Below are positions 1-10,289 of a stretch of DNA of 64,000 nt, one piece after another. A model generated the notes under the pieces. The model made no database searches. It saw nothing but the letters and a program-made list of their open reading frames with translations, and was not told the origin of the DNA. Source of the DNA: Arctopsyche grandis (Eukaryota; Arthropoda; Insecta; Trichoptera; Hydropsychidae); the NCBI RefSeq assembly GCF_051622035.1, contig NC_135360.1, positions 26,053,206 through 26,117,205 on the forward strand. The letters are read 5' to 3'. Made by a program: the position numbers and the translations under genes. Position 1 is the first letter of the stretch, and every line of letters starts with the position of its first letter.

Positions 1-137
1 ACCAACATCTAACCAAGCGTAACGAAAGGTTTTACGGCCGGCCTGAGTGATCCCTTTATTTTACGACGCAAAATTGTAAAATGCCGTGAATGACCGCGCT
101 GGCATACATCGTGTAAGTTCATAACTGACCGCGTGGG

Positions 138-648
138 TTCAAATGGGTTAAGCCCCTATCCATCTACTGGAATAAATAAATCGATTTTGGGCCCATACTC
201 AAGGAAGCCTGCAATCAGGCGGCTACTGTAGGAAATGCTACAAATGCCTTCAAGAGTTGCGGAATTTTCCCCGTCGACCGCTATCTTCTGAGTGATGATT
301 AGTCACCGGACCCAGAAGGTGCCGCATATTGTTCAAAGGTTGTAAATGCATTGTTTAAGGTTTGCCGAACCTTTTTTTACAAAAGATTTACAACAATGGA
401 ACAATGGATAGCACTGTGACTATCCTACCTCTAGTGAGGATGTGTTCTTATCATCACCTGTACACCCGACTGCACCATCTAGCTCGCCTATGATTACACC
501 AACGCCCTGTGTCCCAGTATCCACTACATCAGAGCCTACTACACTATTGACCATTACACCACTACCCAGCGTATTACTATTTACTGCCCCTGGTACCACA
601 ATTCATTTTACCAATTTTACCCATTACGTCGTTCAGTCCTCAACTTAG
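138..648 (+). pseudogene. pogo/Tigger-like DDE transposase C-terminus, interrupted by a MITE
   Basis: The frame running from about 180 to 299 reads FGPILKEACNQ, then ATVGNATNAF, then GIFPVDRYLLSDD. This resembles the C-terminal end of pogo/Tigger/jerky-type DDE transposases, where an alanine-rich helix precedes a G-I-[FY]-P motif and an acidic tail. Just upstream, KPLSIYWNK is followed by an in-frame TAA at 177-179. Past the inserted MITE (300-433) the frame resumes at 442 as VFLSSPVHPTAPSS and runs to the stop at 646-648 as a Ser/Thr/Pro-rich tail. Removing the insert and one target copy restores continuity, so this is one broken coding region. The N-terminal and catalytic parts are not in the window. 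Family level is likely; the exact clade is uncertain. Confidence 0.6.
300..433. mobile_element. Small hAT-like MITE, copy 1 (134 bp)
   Basis: It begins TAGTCACCGGACCC and ends ATCCTACCTCTA. A second copy at 47111-47243 is nearly identical. The flanks are GTGATGAT (292-299) and GTGAGGAT (434-441), an 8-bp target duplication with one mismatch that fits the nTnnnnAn preference of hAT elements. Terminal inversion is weak (TAG...GG). It lies inside the transposase relic at 138-648. It has no coding capacity. Confidence 0.7.
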
Positions 649-1129
649 CACCTCTGGAGTTACTAGAAAAGGGCGGCTTTCTAGAAATTCCAACCTTAAA
701 ACCAGAGTTTAGGTTCGAAATGCTCTTCCGTACATTTGAAGTGGAATCATTCGGTTTGAATTATCAAATCAGTTGATACATTCTTTAAAGTTTATTGTAT
801 AAAATTAGAAAGATTAATCTAGAAGCTGAAGGATAATCATTTGATCAATAGAAATGATTCTATGAAATAATAGATTTCCCCCCCCATCCCCTTCCTTCAT
901 ATATTTACTTTCCGTATTTAATTGTTACATGAATACTCGTGACTCAACCAAAGTCAAGAGAGGCCATTGGGGAATTTGTAAAAAAAGTTTAATTTTAAAC
1001 TTTTAAAATGAAATGAAAATTATATTGAAACCCAAGTTTTTTTTATTTTTAGAATTTTTTCCTAGGCTAATACTGACATGCAGATATGGTATTGCAAATA
1101 TATAATAATATTCTTATTCTATATTTTAG
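649..1129. other. AT-rich non-coding stretch
   Basis: No gene or repeat recognised. It ends at the splice acceptor TATATTTTAG (1120-1129). If the first gene's upstream exons lie beyond the window, this is intron. Confidence 0.4.
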
Positions 1130-1815
1130 AAACCACTCAAAGAAAACGAAACAAAACGCAATCTTCCAAAGCTGCCTTATAAGCCACCCAAACGAATAGA
1201 AACATTAGAACAACGTGAAAGGAGATTGATTAATCAAAGAAATTATTATAACAAGATAACAAAGGTAAGAATCTCAAAGAAGACTGTTAAAGACGAAGCA
1301 AAACAAAATGAAACAGAAAAGCTTGAAGGAAGATCGAAAACTGAAAAAGAATATGATCACCACATAAAACAGGAAATCCCAGCGCACCCTCAGGTGAGAA
1401 ATATGAACTAATCATAAGTAGAACGAATTAAACTAAAAATAATAATAATCTTTTAAGTTTACATATATGTCAATTAATATGGTTCTGTATTGCTTTAATA
1501 ATGGTTATGTATTGGTTTCAGGTAAATCACAGTAATAATATACAAAGAATTTCACCTGATCCTTCCAGTATAGAAGAGAGCAGCAATACGTGTCCCGTGG
1601 CTTTTGCAGACGAAATTACTGAATTTTCAGATTACATAAGAACTATGATATTATCTGTAAATTCTATGCCCAAAAATCAACAAGTAATAGCTTTAAATTT
1701 GATATTGAAAACTATTCAATATGGTATTGACGATAAACTAATAGAAAATACCACAGTAGGTACGATGACATGGGTAATCCCAATGAAATACAAACGTATA
1801 ACAAAATACTCGTGA
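1130..1815 (+). CDS. BESS-motif gene, 5'-incomplete (exons 1130-1393 and 1522-1815)
   Basis: Two exons are seen. The first follows an acceptor ATTTTAG and ends at CAG|GTGAG, giving 88 codons rich in Lys and Glu. The second follows TATTGGTTTCAG and gives 97 codons plus TGA. Both junctions are phase 0. The second exon holds FADEITEFSDYIRTMIL and QQVIALNLILKTIQYG, a pattern like the BESS motif found at the C-terminus of many insect MADF transcription factors. The frame is closed by a stop just before 1130, so an earlier exon must exist, probably upstream of the window. The first exon contains RIETLEQRERRL, possibly one degenerate unit of the repeat in the neighbouring gene. No MADF domain is visible. 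The second exon is paralogous to the last exon of the gene at 4106-6595. Confidence 0.6.
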
Positions 1816-1990
1816 AACTGGATTTTCATCGGATTAATTCAATTTTAAATTAATTCAATTCAATGTTGGTAATTAAAATTTTAGCAGCGTTAAAATAAAC
1901 TCGCGTTTCCCACATTTTTGTCACATATTGCTTAATTTTCGCAAATTACGCTAGTGGAAATAATATTTTGTCACACGTCTGTATGTGCCT

Positions 1991-2000
1991 AATAAATAAA
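1991..2000 (+). promoter_or_regulatory. Poly(A) signal of the first gene
   Basis: Two overlapping AATAAA hexamers lie about 175 bases past the stop at 1815, the first such signal downstream. Confidence 0.5.
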
Positions 2001-3348
2001 TATATTCAGAAATTATGTAAATGTTTATGATCAATTTTTATTTATCATGTTCAAATAAATGTTTTTAAAATACACATGTAAAGCTGTCGACAATTTATTG
2101 TTTTTCAAATTCAAACAAAAATATGTGAAAAATTTTGTTTTGTTTTGTTATTTACAGTGATGTTACTGTAAAAGTTTAATTTCACCAAAATAAGACTCAT
2201 AAATAACCCATAACTTATAAATAATTCATATTATTTATTTCAATAGAAATTTATAATTTTTTATTTATCAATTATGTGAATTTATTAATTAGTCAAATAT
2301 AATTTACATAAATATGAACTTTGATCTCACTATAATTTAAGAATTACTGTTCAAAATAATTTACTTTAATAAATATGTATGTTAGTATTTCCACAATAGT
2401 ATTGTTTTTATTTACATGTCTCCACTCTATATGCTCGAGAATATATGAATCATTTCATTTCTGTTATTATTATTTTGCAATTACGATTATTAAAATGCAT
2501 CACATATGAATATATTTGTATGTACATACATTTTGTATATTGTACTTTAATCCAAACTCTCCGACTGTACATTCTCAATGTCGATAACCTGACGGTGACG
2601 GATAAATCGAAAATGGTTTTTGTATACCGTCCTTTTTATATTTTAAAAAATAAATTTAATATGTAATATGTTTGCATCGAAATATTCACATATCATATTT
2701 GAATCTGATATATGTATGTGTGTATGTTCTTATTTGGTTTTTTCGTATGGCGCCCCAGGCGTATGCCTCTTCGATTATTGTATTACTACGGCACTGCGTA
2801 TTTGTGAGCTTATGTATATTTGTATGTACATTTATATGTATATATGTATACATATGTCTGCTCTCGGTCGACGGACAAACATACCTAGTTGCTCGACGGT
2901 CTTCTAAGCGTTCGTACGTATTTCAGGTGTGTATATTTACATATATTTATATATACTTATGTATATACGAACTTTGTAGCTTTGTTTGTTTGTTTGTTTA
3001 TTTGTTTTCCAACGTGCGACGAGTACTAAGGATCGGGCGCGTATGCATACATACATACATATTTTACACTACCTACATAAAATATGTACATATGTACATA
3101 CATATATGCACGCCTTCTGTTAAAAGTGCATATATGCACATACATATGTGTATGTTTGGATACGTTTATAAAACTGTCATTTTATGTGCATATATGTATA
3201 TGTACATATATGTATATATTATTTAAAAATCGAATCGGATGAATAATATAATTATACTAATTAATATACGTAATTGAATTATTTTCTAACACCGACATCG
3301 AACTTCCAAAATAATCGAAAATGCATTTAGAAAATCATCCGTTGATTG
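2001..3348. repeat. AT-rich spacer with TATGTA/TACATA microsatellites
   Basis: The segment 2001-2700 is very AT-rich with no recognisable feature. From about 2700 to 3225 it is dominated by short TATGTA, TACATA and CATATG runs. These leave long spurious open frames of Tyr, Ile, Cys and His. Confidence 0.6.
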
Positions 3349-3581
3349 CAGTGGCGGATCGTCCATATGTGGGCTGCGGGCTGCAGCCCTCCTTGTATAG
3401 CACATATTCATGCTATTTTTGTCGTACTTATGGGCTGTGGGGCTACAAACCTCCCATTATAGTACATATGCATGCTATTTTTGTTTGAATTTGGTCACCG
3501 GTATGGTCAACGAGTCGCTACAGGCCGATTCTTCTCTGCAGCCCCCCCCCCCCCACTTTGGATTCTCACGAGCCGCCACTG
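3349..3581. mobile_element. hAT-type MITE with CAGTGGCGG ends (233 bp)
   Basis: The left end reads CAGTGGCGGATCGT and the reverse complement of the right end reads CAGTGGCGGCTCGT. Flanks are GTTGATTG (3341-3348) and GTTGAATG (3582-3589), an 8-bp duplication with one mismatch. Inside, a segment beginning GGGCTG and ending GCTATTTTTGT occurs twice in tandem. It is non-coding. Confidence 0.85.
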
Positions 3582-3589
3582 GTTGAATG

Positions 3590-4105
3590 TCAGCGGGCAA
3601 AACGCCAGTCTTGTATGTATGAAGCATACAGATCATGGATGCTCATCACTACTACTGTAAAAGTATAACCTAGATTTTTTCTGTATATTTAATGGTCTTT
3701 GTTTAAAAATAAACGCATAAATTAAAAGAAATTCCAACTTTTCTTGTGTATTAGCATTTTTCTGTGCGGATTTGTCGTGTGTCATTCTATCCGATTACCT
3801 GGTTAATTTAATACATACTAATAATTACAATCATCATATATCGTGGCGTTCAAATTTAAAAAAACAAACTGATGAATCAAATTTAAATTATGTGAAACTC
3901 ACGTAGTATATTTAGTCTCGATAATTTTTGTAAGTTGACTAAGAATTTTGTTCGGACTTAAGTTTAGCAAGCCAAAGCCCACTATTCCATTAATGATTTC
4001 GCAATATGGGGAGTTGTTAGTAATATTTTCTTTTTTCGTATTGTATTTTAGATACGCATACAAATGTATATATACGAGCACCAAACGTTTTCTAACTAAC
4101 CCCTA
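3590..4105. other. Spacer upstream of the STPR gene
   Basis: No repeat family recognised. A TATTTTAG at about 4044-4051 could be the acceptor of a 5'-UTR intron, and an in-frame TAA at 4097-4099 precedes the ATG at 4106. Confidence 0.35.
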
Positions 4106-6595
4106 ATGGCAGAGCAAACTGAAATGCAAAATACTCAGTCCAAAAAAATAAGAAATAGAACAATGGCCCAAAAGGCTGCTGATGCTGCATCTAAACGATT
4201 GAAACGTCAAATAGAAAAACCAGAAGAAACTGCTGCACGGCGAGCTATCGAAAAAGAAAGGAAAAGAAAGTATCGTGCCGAGGTTGAATATTTGAGATGT
4301 CGACTGCAATCGCCAGATTCAGCTGCAGCCAGACGAGCTGCATGTGCTGCGTCTGCACGAAAAAGACGTGAATTGGAAACACCAGAAGAATCTGCAGCCC
4401 GACGAGCTGCTTGTGCTGCATCTGCGCGAAGAAGACGTGAACTGGAAACACCGGAAGAAGCTGCAGTAAGACGAGCTGCTTCTGCTGCGTATTCACGGAG
4501 AAAACGTGAACTGGAAACACCAGAGCAAACTGCAGTAAGGCGAGCCATTGCTGCCGAAAATTCAAGAAGGAGGATTAAAATGGAAACACCAGAAGAAGCT
4601 GCAGCAAGACGAGCCATAGCTGCTGAACTTTCACGTTGGAGGATTCAATTAGAAACACCAGAAGAAGCTGCAGTAAGACGAGCCGCTGCCGCCAAAAATT
4701 CACGACGGCGACTTCAATTGGAAACACCAGAGGAGGCTTCAGCAAGACGAGCCACTGCCGCTGAAAATTCACGACGGAGGATTCAATCGGAAACACCAGA
4801 GGAAGCTGCTGCAAGACGAGCCGTTGTTGCCGAATACACACGTCGTTCTAGGATTAAATTGGAAACACCAGAGGAAACTGCAGTCAGATTAAAACGTCAG
4901 TTGGAAACACCAGAAGAAGACGCTGCACGGCGTGCTCATGAAAGCAAAGAAAGGCAAGCGAGTAAAATTGAAAATATGAGAATAGAACACCAGATATCTA
5001 GTAACGCTGAGAACGACGAAGAATCTCAATGTGTTGAAGCACACTCTGTTTGTAAAATCTGTACATCTCGAGATCCGGTTGACAGAGAATTCAAGGAGTG
5101 CAGCTGTGATCAGAAGGTAAGATCCACTGATTTATTTTATGAGTTTCACGAAAAAATCATTTCGGGAAGCTTTTCATTAAATTCAAAACTGATAGGATGA
5201 TGATTATAATCATTCCTATACAAATAGTACACATGCTTGCCCATCTCATGAATTTTGCAAATAATTGAGATACATACATATGTATATATGTATATACATA
5301 CATACATACACAGTGGCATGCGTCACTCCATCGTCCCTCCCTCTTGTCTTCCATCCCCTGTTTCTTACGTGGTATGTAGAGTTCGTTCAGCGAGAGAGCG
5401 ACCAATGGGTCTGGGTCACTGCATCGAAAGTCGAAAGATCGAAAAGCAAAGATCGAAATTTGAAAGATTGAAAGTCGAAAGATCTAAAAGAATTTATGCA
5501 TGGTAAATGGTACTATATATGTATATATGTATATATTTACACTACCCGCTCTTCACATGTATGCATCGTCGTCAATCATTTGGTTCATTATTGGTCATTT
5601 TAAATGTATTGGTCTTCACTTTTTTTGTGTGGTCTCAATTTTTTTCAACATTTTTTCACTCGTTTCTTATTACAGCAATTTTTTTTCGGCGAAGATAAAT
5701 ATGTGTTTTCTTTATCCTCTTTTATATACATATATATTGATATCGAAAGTTCAACTGTGTATATAATTATTAAAAAAAAAACTAACAAAAAAATATTATT
5801 TATTTGGGACTTCATAAATATCGTGTACGACAAAACGCAGGCACGTCATCTCACGACTAAAGCCGAAGCGGTACTAATGACTAGTGAATGTATTTACACT
5901 AAGCTATAAATTTGGTTGCTCTTTCGCTGAACGAACTCTACCATGTGCACGAATGCGTGCACCGAGCCACTAGTTTTATATAAAAAAAAAACGCAATGCT
6001 TTAGATATATATGTATGTATATACGTATGTACTACGCATTTAATGCATGTCACTGGGTACATACATATACATATATTGTATATATGTAAATACATATGTA
6101 TGTATGCAAATGTATGTACATATGTATGTATGTATGTTTGCATACATATACATATGTATGCAAAAACGAATTCGAATTCGTTTTTGAATTTGCGGTCATT
6201 CCGCAATAGTCTAATTCTCAATACGTATTTTGAATAGCGTATTTTTTATCCAAATTGAAAATTCACCGCTTTTGCTTTATTGGTTTCAGAAAAACCTGGA
6301 AAATTATGAAATAAAGAGTAGTACGACGGTTTCTTCTAGTGGTAGCCGACATTCTGATACAGAAGACACATGCAGTACGAATCCCATTGATTTTGCGAAT
6401 GACATGAATGAATTTTCGAAGTACATAAAAAATATGATTTTAAATATTACTTATATGTCTCCGGATCAACGAGTACTAGCCCTTAATTTGATAATGAAAA
6501 CTGTTAAATATGGTGCCATTGATAAATTGAAAGTTAATACATCGGTCGTTACTGTGGCAAAGGAGGATCCAGTGACATTCAGTAGTGTTCATTAA
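4106..6595 (+). CDS. STPR-repeat protein with BESS-like C-terminus (exons 4106-5116 and 6290-6595)
   Basis: Exon 1 gives 337 codons from the ATG at 4106, chosen because an in-frame TAA lies at 4097. Residues about 37-288 are tandem repeats of 23 residues starting [E/Q]TPEE and carrying R-R pairs, as in ETPEEAAVRRAAAAKNSRRR: about nine full units plus partial ones. The 23-residue period and E-T-P-E-x motif match the score-and-three (STPR) repeat known as the DNA-binding region of silkworm FMBP-1, which has four. After the repeats comes a cysteine cluster, C-x2-C-x12-C-x-C (about residues 318-335). The exon ends CAGAAG|GTAAGA. Exon 2, after TATTGGTTTCAG, adds 101 residues including FANDMNEFSKYIKNMIL and LALNLIMKTVKYG, a BESS-like motif. 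Total about 438 residues, very basic, probably nuclear. Unlike FMBP-1 it has many more repeats and this tail. The target DNA is unknown. Confidence 0.75.
4307..4969 (+). repeat. 69-bp coding minisatellite (STPR units)
   Basis: The protein repeat is mirrored in DNA as a 69-bp tandem unit starting near GAAACACCAGAAGAAG. Seven units have exactly 69 bp, one has 72 and one has 42. The middle units are closest to one another, as expected from slippage or unequal exchange. Long antisense frames across this segment are by-products of the period being a multiple of three. Confidence 0.8.
5371..5943. mobile_element. Foldback element inside the STPR gene intron
   Basis: The arm at 5371-5405 (AGAGTTCGTTCAGCGA core) is repeated inverted at 5912-5943. 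Between them lie a run of GAAAGATCGAAA-type motifs (5425-5490) resembling the arm of the foldback at 29649-30050, and TATATG microsatellites. Ends and target duplication are not resolved. Confidence 0.5.
6000..6165. repeat. TATGTA/TACATA microsatellite in the intron
   Basis: Interrupted ATGTATG, ACATACATA and CATATG repeats, partly self-complementary, just upstream of the last exon. Confidence 0.7.
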
Positions 6596-6704
6596 ATGAA
6601 AATGTAATATAATATAATAGTATAGTTTTTGATTAATATGTACATAGCTTAAATAATAATAAAATAAGTATCGGAGTCCGTTGAAATTGCAAAATATCTT
6701 ATAA

Positions 6705-6710
6705 AATAAA
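6705..6710 (+). promoter_or_regulatory. Poly(A) signal of the STPR gene
   Basis: An AATAAA about 110 bases past the TAA at 6593-6595. No better hexamer is nearer. Confidence 0.45.
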
Positions 6711-6719
6711 TATAAAAAA

Positions 6720-7310
6720 TTTATTCGTAAATCAAAATTCCGACTAAATTGTTACGTACATATGTACATACATAAGTTCAAATATTCTCTGGAGGAATTT
6801 TTTCTAGGAAAGAATTATTTCGGTAACTGGTTACTTAGATATTTTCTTAGTCATTTTGATTACAAACAACATTTTCCCATTTAGTCGAAATACTTTGGCA
6901 ACACTTAACTTGATATTTTCAATTATGTAAGTTGTAAAATTATTTGATCTCATTATTATAAGTGTCTAAAATTAACATTTAAAATACATTACGATTATGT
7001 GTTTACGTTTTATGTTACGTTTTTATTCACCTATCCACGTTCCATGTGCGTCCTTATAAAAACAACATCGTAATATCTCGCGTATGCAAAATATTTAAAA
7101 AACTTGGATTAATTGTTGGCAACTGTCACAAATGTATCAGCAGTTTACTGGAAAACGGCATGCTCATCTGAAATACTTGGCAAATGTTATAAAGTTCGTA
7201 GAAATCGAAAAAAAGTATGAGAACGGATGTAGGAACTTAGACCGGTCCAACAGTTTGGATTAGTTCAACTCGGAATACATTGTACAGTATTTCATTTGAC
7301 GAAGTCTCAT
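6720..7310. other. AT-rich spacer
   Basis: No gene or repeat recognised apart from a short ACATATGTACATACATA run near 6758. Confidence 0.4.
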
Positions 7311-7316
7311 CGTGTA

Positions 7317-7460
7317 TCTCACTAAAATCTCAATCATGGAATATCTGGCACTCGAAAATATCACAAATACGAGAATTTGAGTGCGAATTTGTAACAACGA
7401 TTGTCTTGTGCATGTGCGAAATAGTCTGTTTACCGCTGCACAGAGTGGTATTTGGCCTGA
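7317..7460. repeat. Dispersed repeat 'B', fragment
   Basis: It shares CACTAAAATCTC, GGAATATCTGGCACTCGA, GATTGTC and GCGAAATA.TC in order with copies at 34464-34936 and 52160-52380. It is partly palindromic (CTGGCACTCGA against TCGAGTGCCAG in other copies). It is non-coding and of unknown class. Confidence 0.5.
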
Positions 7461-7776
7461 AAACCTGGCCAAAAATTGAAAAACTGGCCAAAAAACAATG
7501 TATACACAAGTTATTAATCGATAAGACTTCGTGAACTAAAATATCTGAAGTGTATTGATGAATTTTCATCTGACAGCAATAGGAGCAGACCTTTACAATT
7601 ATTCGTAACAACTTTGCTATTTTTTATTCTTTTTTCTACATTATATGTACATACAAATGTACATGTATTACCGGAAAAATGTATAGATTTTTATTTTATT
7701 CCTTAAAAAACAATTCTTTTGGATATATTTTTCCATATAAAATATTGTCAACAGCATCTGTCATTTAGTTTGGAAT

Positions 7777-8375
7777 CAGGGCTTGAAATGGAAATTTTCA
7801 CGAATGTGGGCTTCGATAATTTTCAAAACGTAATTTTTATTGTACCTATTATAATACATTATATGTTACTAGAAATTTTGTCAACTGAGGTAAAATGAAA
7901 AATTTGCGCCCCTGTGTAATTATATTTTTTATATATTTGTAAAGTATTTTTGATTAGAAATAAAATATTATCCTCATTCAATATGTTCAATTAAAATAAA
8001 AAATAAATTGAATTTTTGAGAAAGCCTGGGGGAAGAAAATGAACTCAAAGGGCCATTGTTCGAAGAAGAGTAACTTCAAATGTATATACATACATACATA
8101 CATACACAGTGTATATTTATATATTATGTATGAATTCATAATAGATTAACAAATTTGTGTGTAATGTGTCAGTCGAATTAATCATTACTGATTTACCTGA
8201 TACGTTCGCTATATTTAAGTTTCCTCATCAGAGAGACATGCAAGACTGAACAATTTTTAAATTTGGGAAAGGGTATGAAAATATTGGATTTTTCACAAGA
8301 GGGAGGGAGCGCAACATTTCTGGATTTGACGAAGGGGAGTGGCGTTCCATGCGCTCCCGTCCATTTCGAGCCCTG
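7777..8375. mobile_element. hAT-type element, CAGGGCTTGAAATGG ends (599 bp)
   Basis: The left end is CAGGGCTTGAAATGGA and the reverse complement of the right end is CAGGGCTCGAAATGGA. Flanks are TTTGGAAT (7769-7776) and GTTGGAAT (8376-8383), 7 of 8 identical. The interior is AT-rich with a TACATA microsatellite near 8080-8105. No transposase frame was seen, so it is non-autonomous. Confidence 0.85.
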
Positions 8376-8383
8376 GTTGGAAT

Positions 8384-9263
8384 ACTCTCAACAAAACCTT
8401 CTTCTTTATTGAACATGGTAGACAAGACAACTTCATGACTATGCGACATTTCAGCAGAGCTGAAATGTCCAAACGTCCTTCTTTTCACGTTTTCTCGCAT
8501 CCATAAAACCAAGTCACGTATCCGTGTTTCGTGACGTGCAGATGAAAACGTATCGAATGTGTTTTGTCTACGACTTTCGCAAAAACCGTAAACATTTTAG
8601 TGAAAATGCTTCAAACATTACGAGACCAAGCCATAATATCCAAAGGAAACAAGTACATATTCAACATTTCAATGAAAGTTTTTGCTTAATAACTGTACAT
8701 ATATGAATATATATGTACAATACTGTCAAGATGTTGGCGATTGATTTGGTCGGTCGGGGTTTCTCTTCGGTTTTGGAATTTTTCCTTCTTTTTGAGATTT
8801 TAGTCGTTGGCCGATCGAGCACGATTTTCAGCCAGGTCACGTTTCGTCTCTGCCACTTTCGGCGACGGACAGACGTGTCCTATCTCGAACGGTGGTACTC
8901 GAGTCCGGTCATGGAGCACGTGCCTTGGAAACTATCACGAAAGACCACTTAAAACTTAGAATTATTTATCTGCGAAATATGACGTGTACGATAATAATGG
9001 CCCCTTTCGGATACTCTTTCTCAAATATTGTCTTGCCACTTGGAAACAACTTGAATACACCATATACATACATGACATATTTTTTTATCTTATATCAATT
9101 AATCATGCACACTCGTCTAACAGATTGCTCCTAAGCGACAAGTGGGCTAAACAGATTAAGAACAGAATAAAAAATACATGACATTAAAAATTCTTACAAT
9201 AAATAAAAATATAACATCCAAGTCAACAGTTAAAAATTAAAATTTTCAACTATCAACTACTCT
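8384..9263. other. Spacer, no recognised gene
   Basis: The part 8710-8950 is richer in G+C with open frames on both strands, but nothing in them resembles a known protein family. Confidence 0.3.
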
Positions 9264-9420
9264 AGTTGTTCGGGACCCCTGTAACCGAGGAAGCGGTGCT
9301 GCGAATGAAAAGTGATATGACAAATGTCAATAGCACCATCCAGTGAATTTAAGAAACGAAGGCCTCGAGGAATGGGACAATTAAAATATGTCACAGTTCT
9401 TGCCAGAATAATATGAAATA
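9264..9420 (-). pseudogene. Possible LINE ORF2 C-terminus
   Basis: On the minus strand it reads PIPRGLRFLNSLDGAIDI and ends with a stop. The pattern R-x-L-x-F-L-N-x-L...D-I is usual at the very end of Jockey/CR1-group LINE proteins. It is short, so this is a suggestion only. Confidence 0.35.
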
Positions 9421-9558
9421 CTACTATCACTATACTCTCACTATGGAAAATGTCCAATTCCTATCTTGTTCGATGAAAATATTAAGGGGAGAATTTAAAG
9501 TACGTCTAGTCGTGATTTAATTCATGTTGTAACTTTTTTGTTTTAGCTCAGGCTAAAA

Positions 9559-10077
9559 TCTAAATTGGAGCGAGGCGATGAGGCACAATAAGAAAAGCGT
9601 ACGAGTTTATCGCTTCGATTAAATTTGCTCCGAGTATTGTCAGCATTATATCATTCGCGTATCGAAAAGGGAGAGTGTTTTGAAATGCAGCAGCCAATTC
9701 TCCGTCGTATTTTAAATCAAAAGCGATGATTTCTCCGAGCTCTTCGTCACTAATTCTTCTTCTGATTTTGGACTCGTTGTGGGTACGTTGCCAACTCTCA
9801 GCTCAGGATGTGTGGCCATCTGGCACGGAGCTGACGGTGAATGGTATCGACCCGGTTTCCGTCCGGTGGGCCTCTTCCAACTCCAGATGCGGTGCAGCAT
9901 GAGAACTCTTGGCCACCAGCCAAATCTCCTCGTCAACATAGCGTTTTTACGAGGTTTTCTATTTCGGAACTCGACCTGGCACATCAGGAAGGCGCCTGCA
10001 CGCTGATTCATGGATTCCTCAACCGGCTCTCCCTCACCAGTCACTACACTCCGTGAAATGTTTACGTTGCCCAACAT
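9559..10077 (-). other. Coding-like relic, unidentified
   Basis: G+C is higher than in the surroundings and open frames run over 500 bases on the minus strand in two frames. One frame contains RRISDEELGEIIAFDLKYD and SYAFLIVPHRLAPI. The other contains RRFGWWPRVLMLHRIW and then stops. A frameshifted gene or transposon ORF is likely, but I do not recognise it. A shadow frame runs on the plus strand. Confidence 0.3.
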
Positions 10078-10289
10078 CCGATTAGCACCTGCTCCCGTTT
10101 TAGCAGTCTTTGATATGGATGTGTAATACCGTCAAGCAATATAAAGGACTTTATTTAGCAATAATCGGTATTTTATTTAACCTGGAGGTATTCGATCAAA
10201 GGGCCAATTTCTACCACTGCCTGATTTGTATTTTGTATTTATTTATACATGTATGGGACTAACACAGCTGCACAGGGAAAGCAGGAATA

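Noticed and set aside
2672..3226. 184-codon plus-strand frame
   Set aside because: Composed of TATGTA/TACATA microsatellite translation with no protein-like motif.
4207..4841. Long antisense open frames across the STPR exon
   Set aside because: The 69-bp period is a multiple of three, so absence of stops repeats in every frame. The sense protein has a recognised repeat.
1130..6595. A single gene joining 1130-1815 and 4106-6595
   Set aside because: The first unit ends in a stop with a poly(A) signal after it, the second has its own ATG with an upstream stop, and the two last exons are paralogous.
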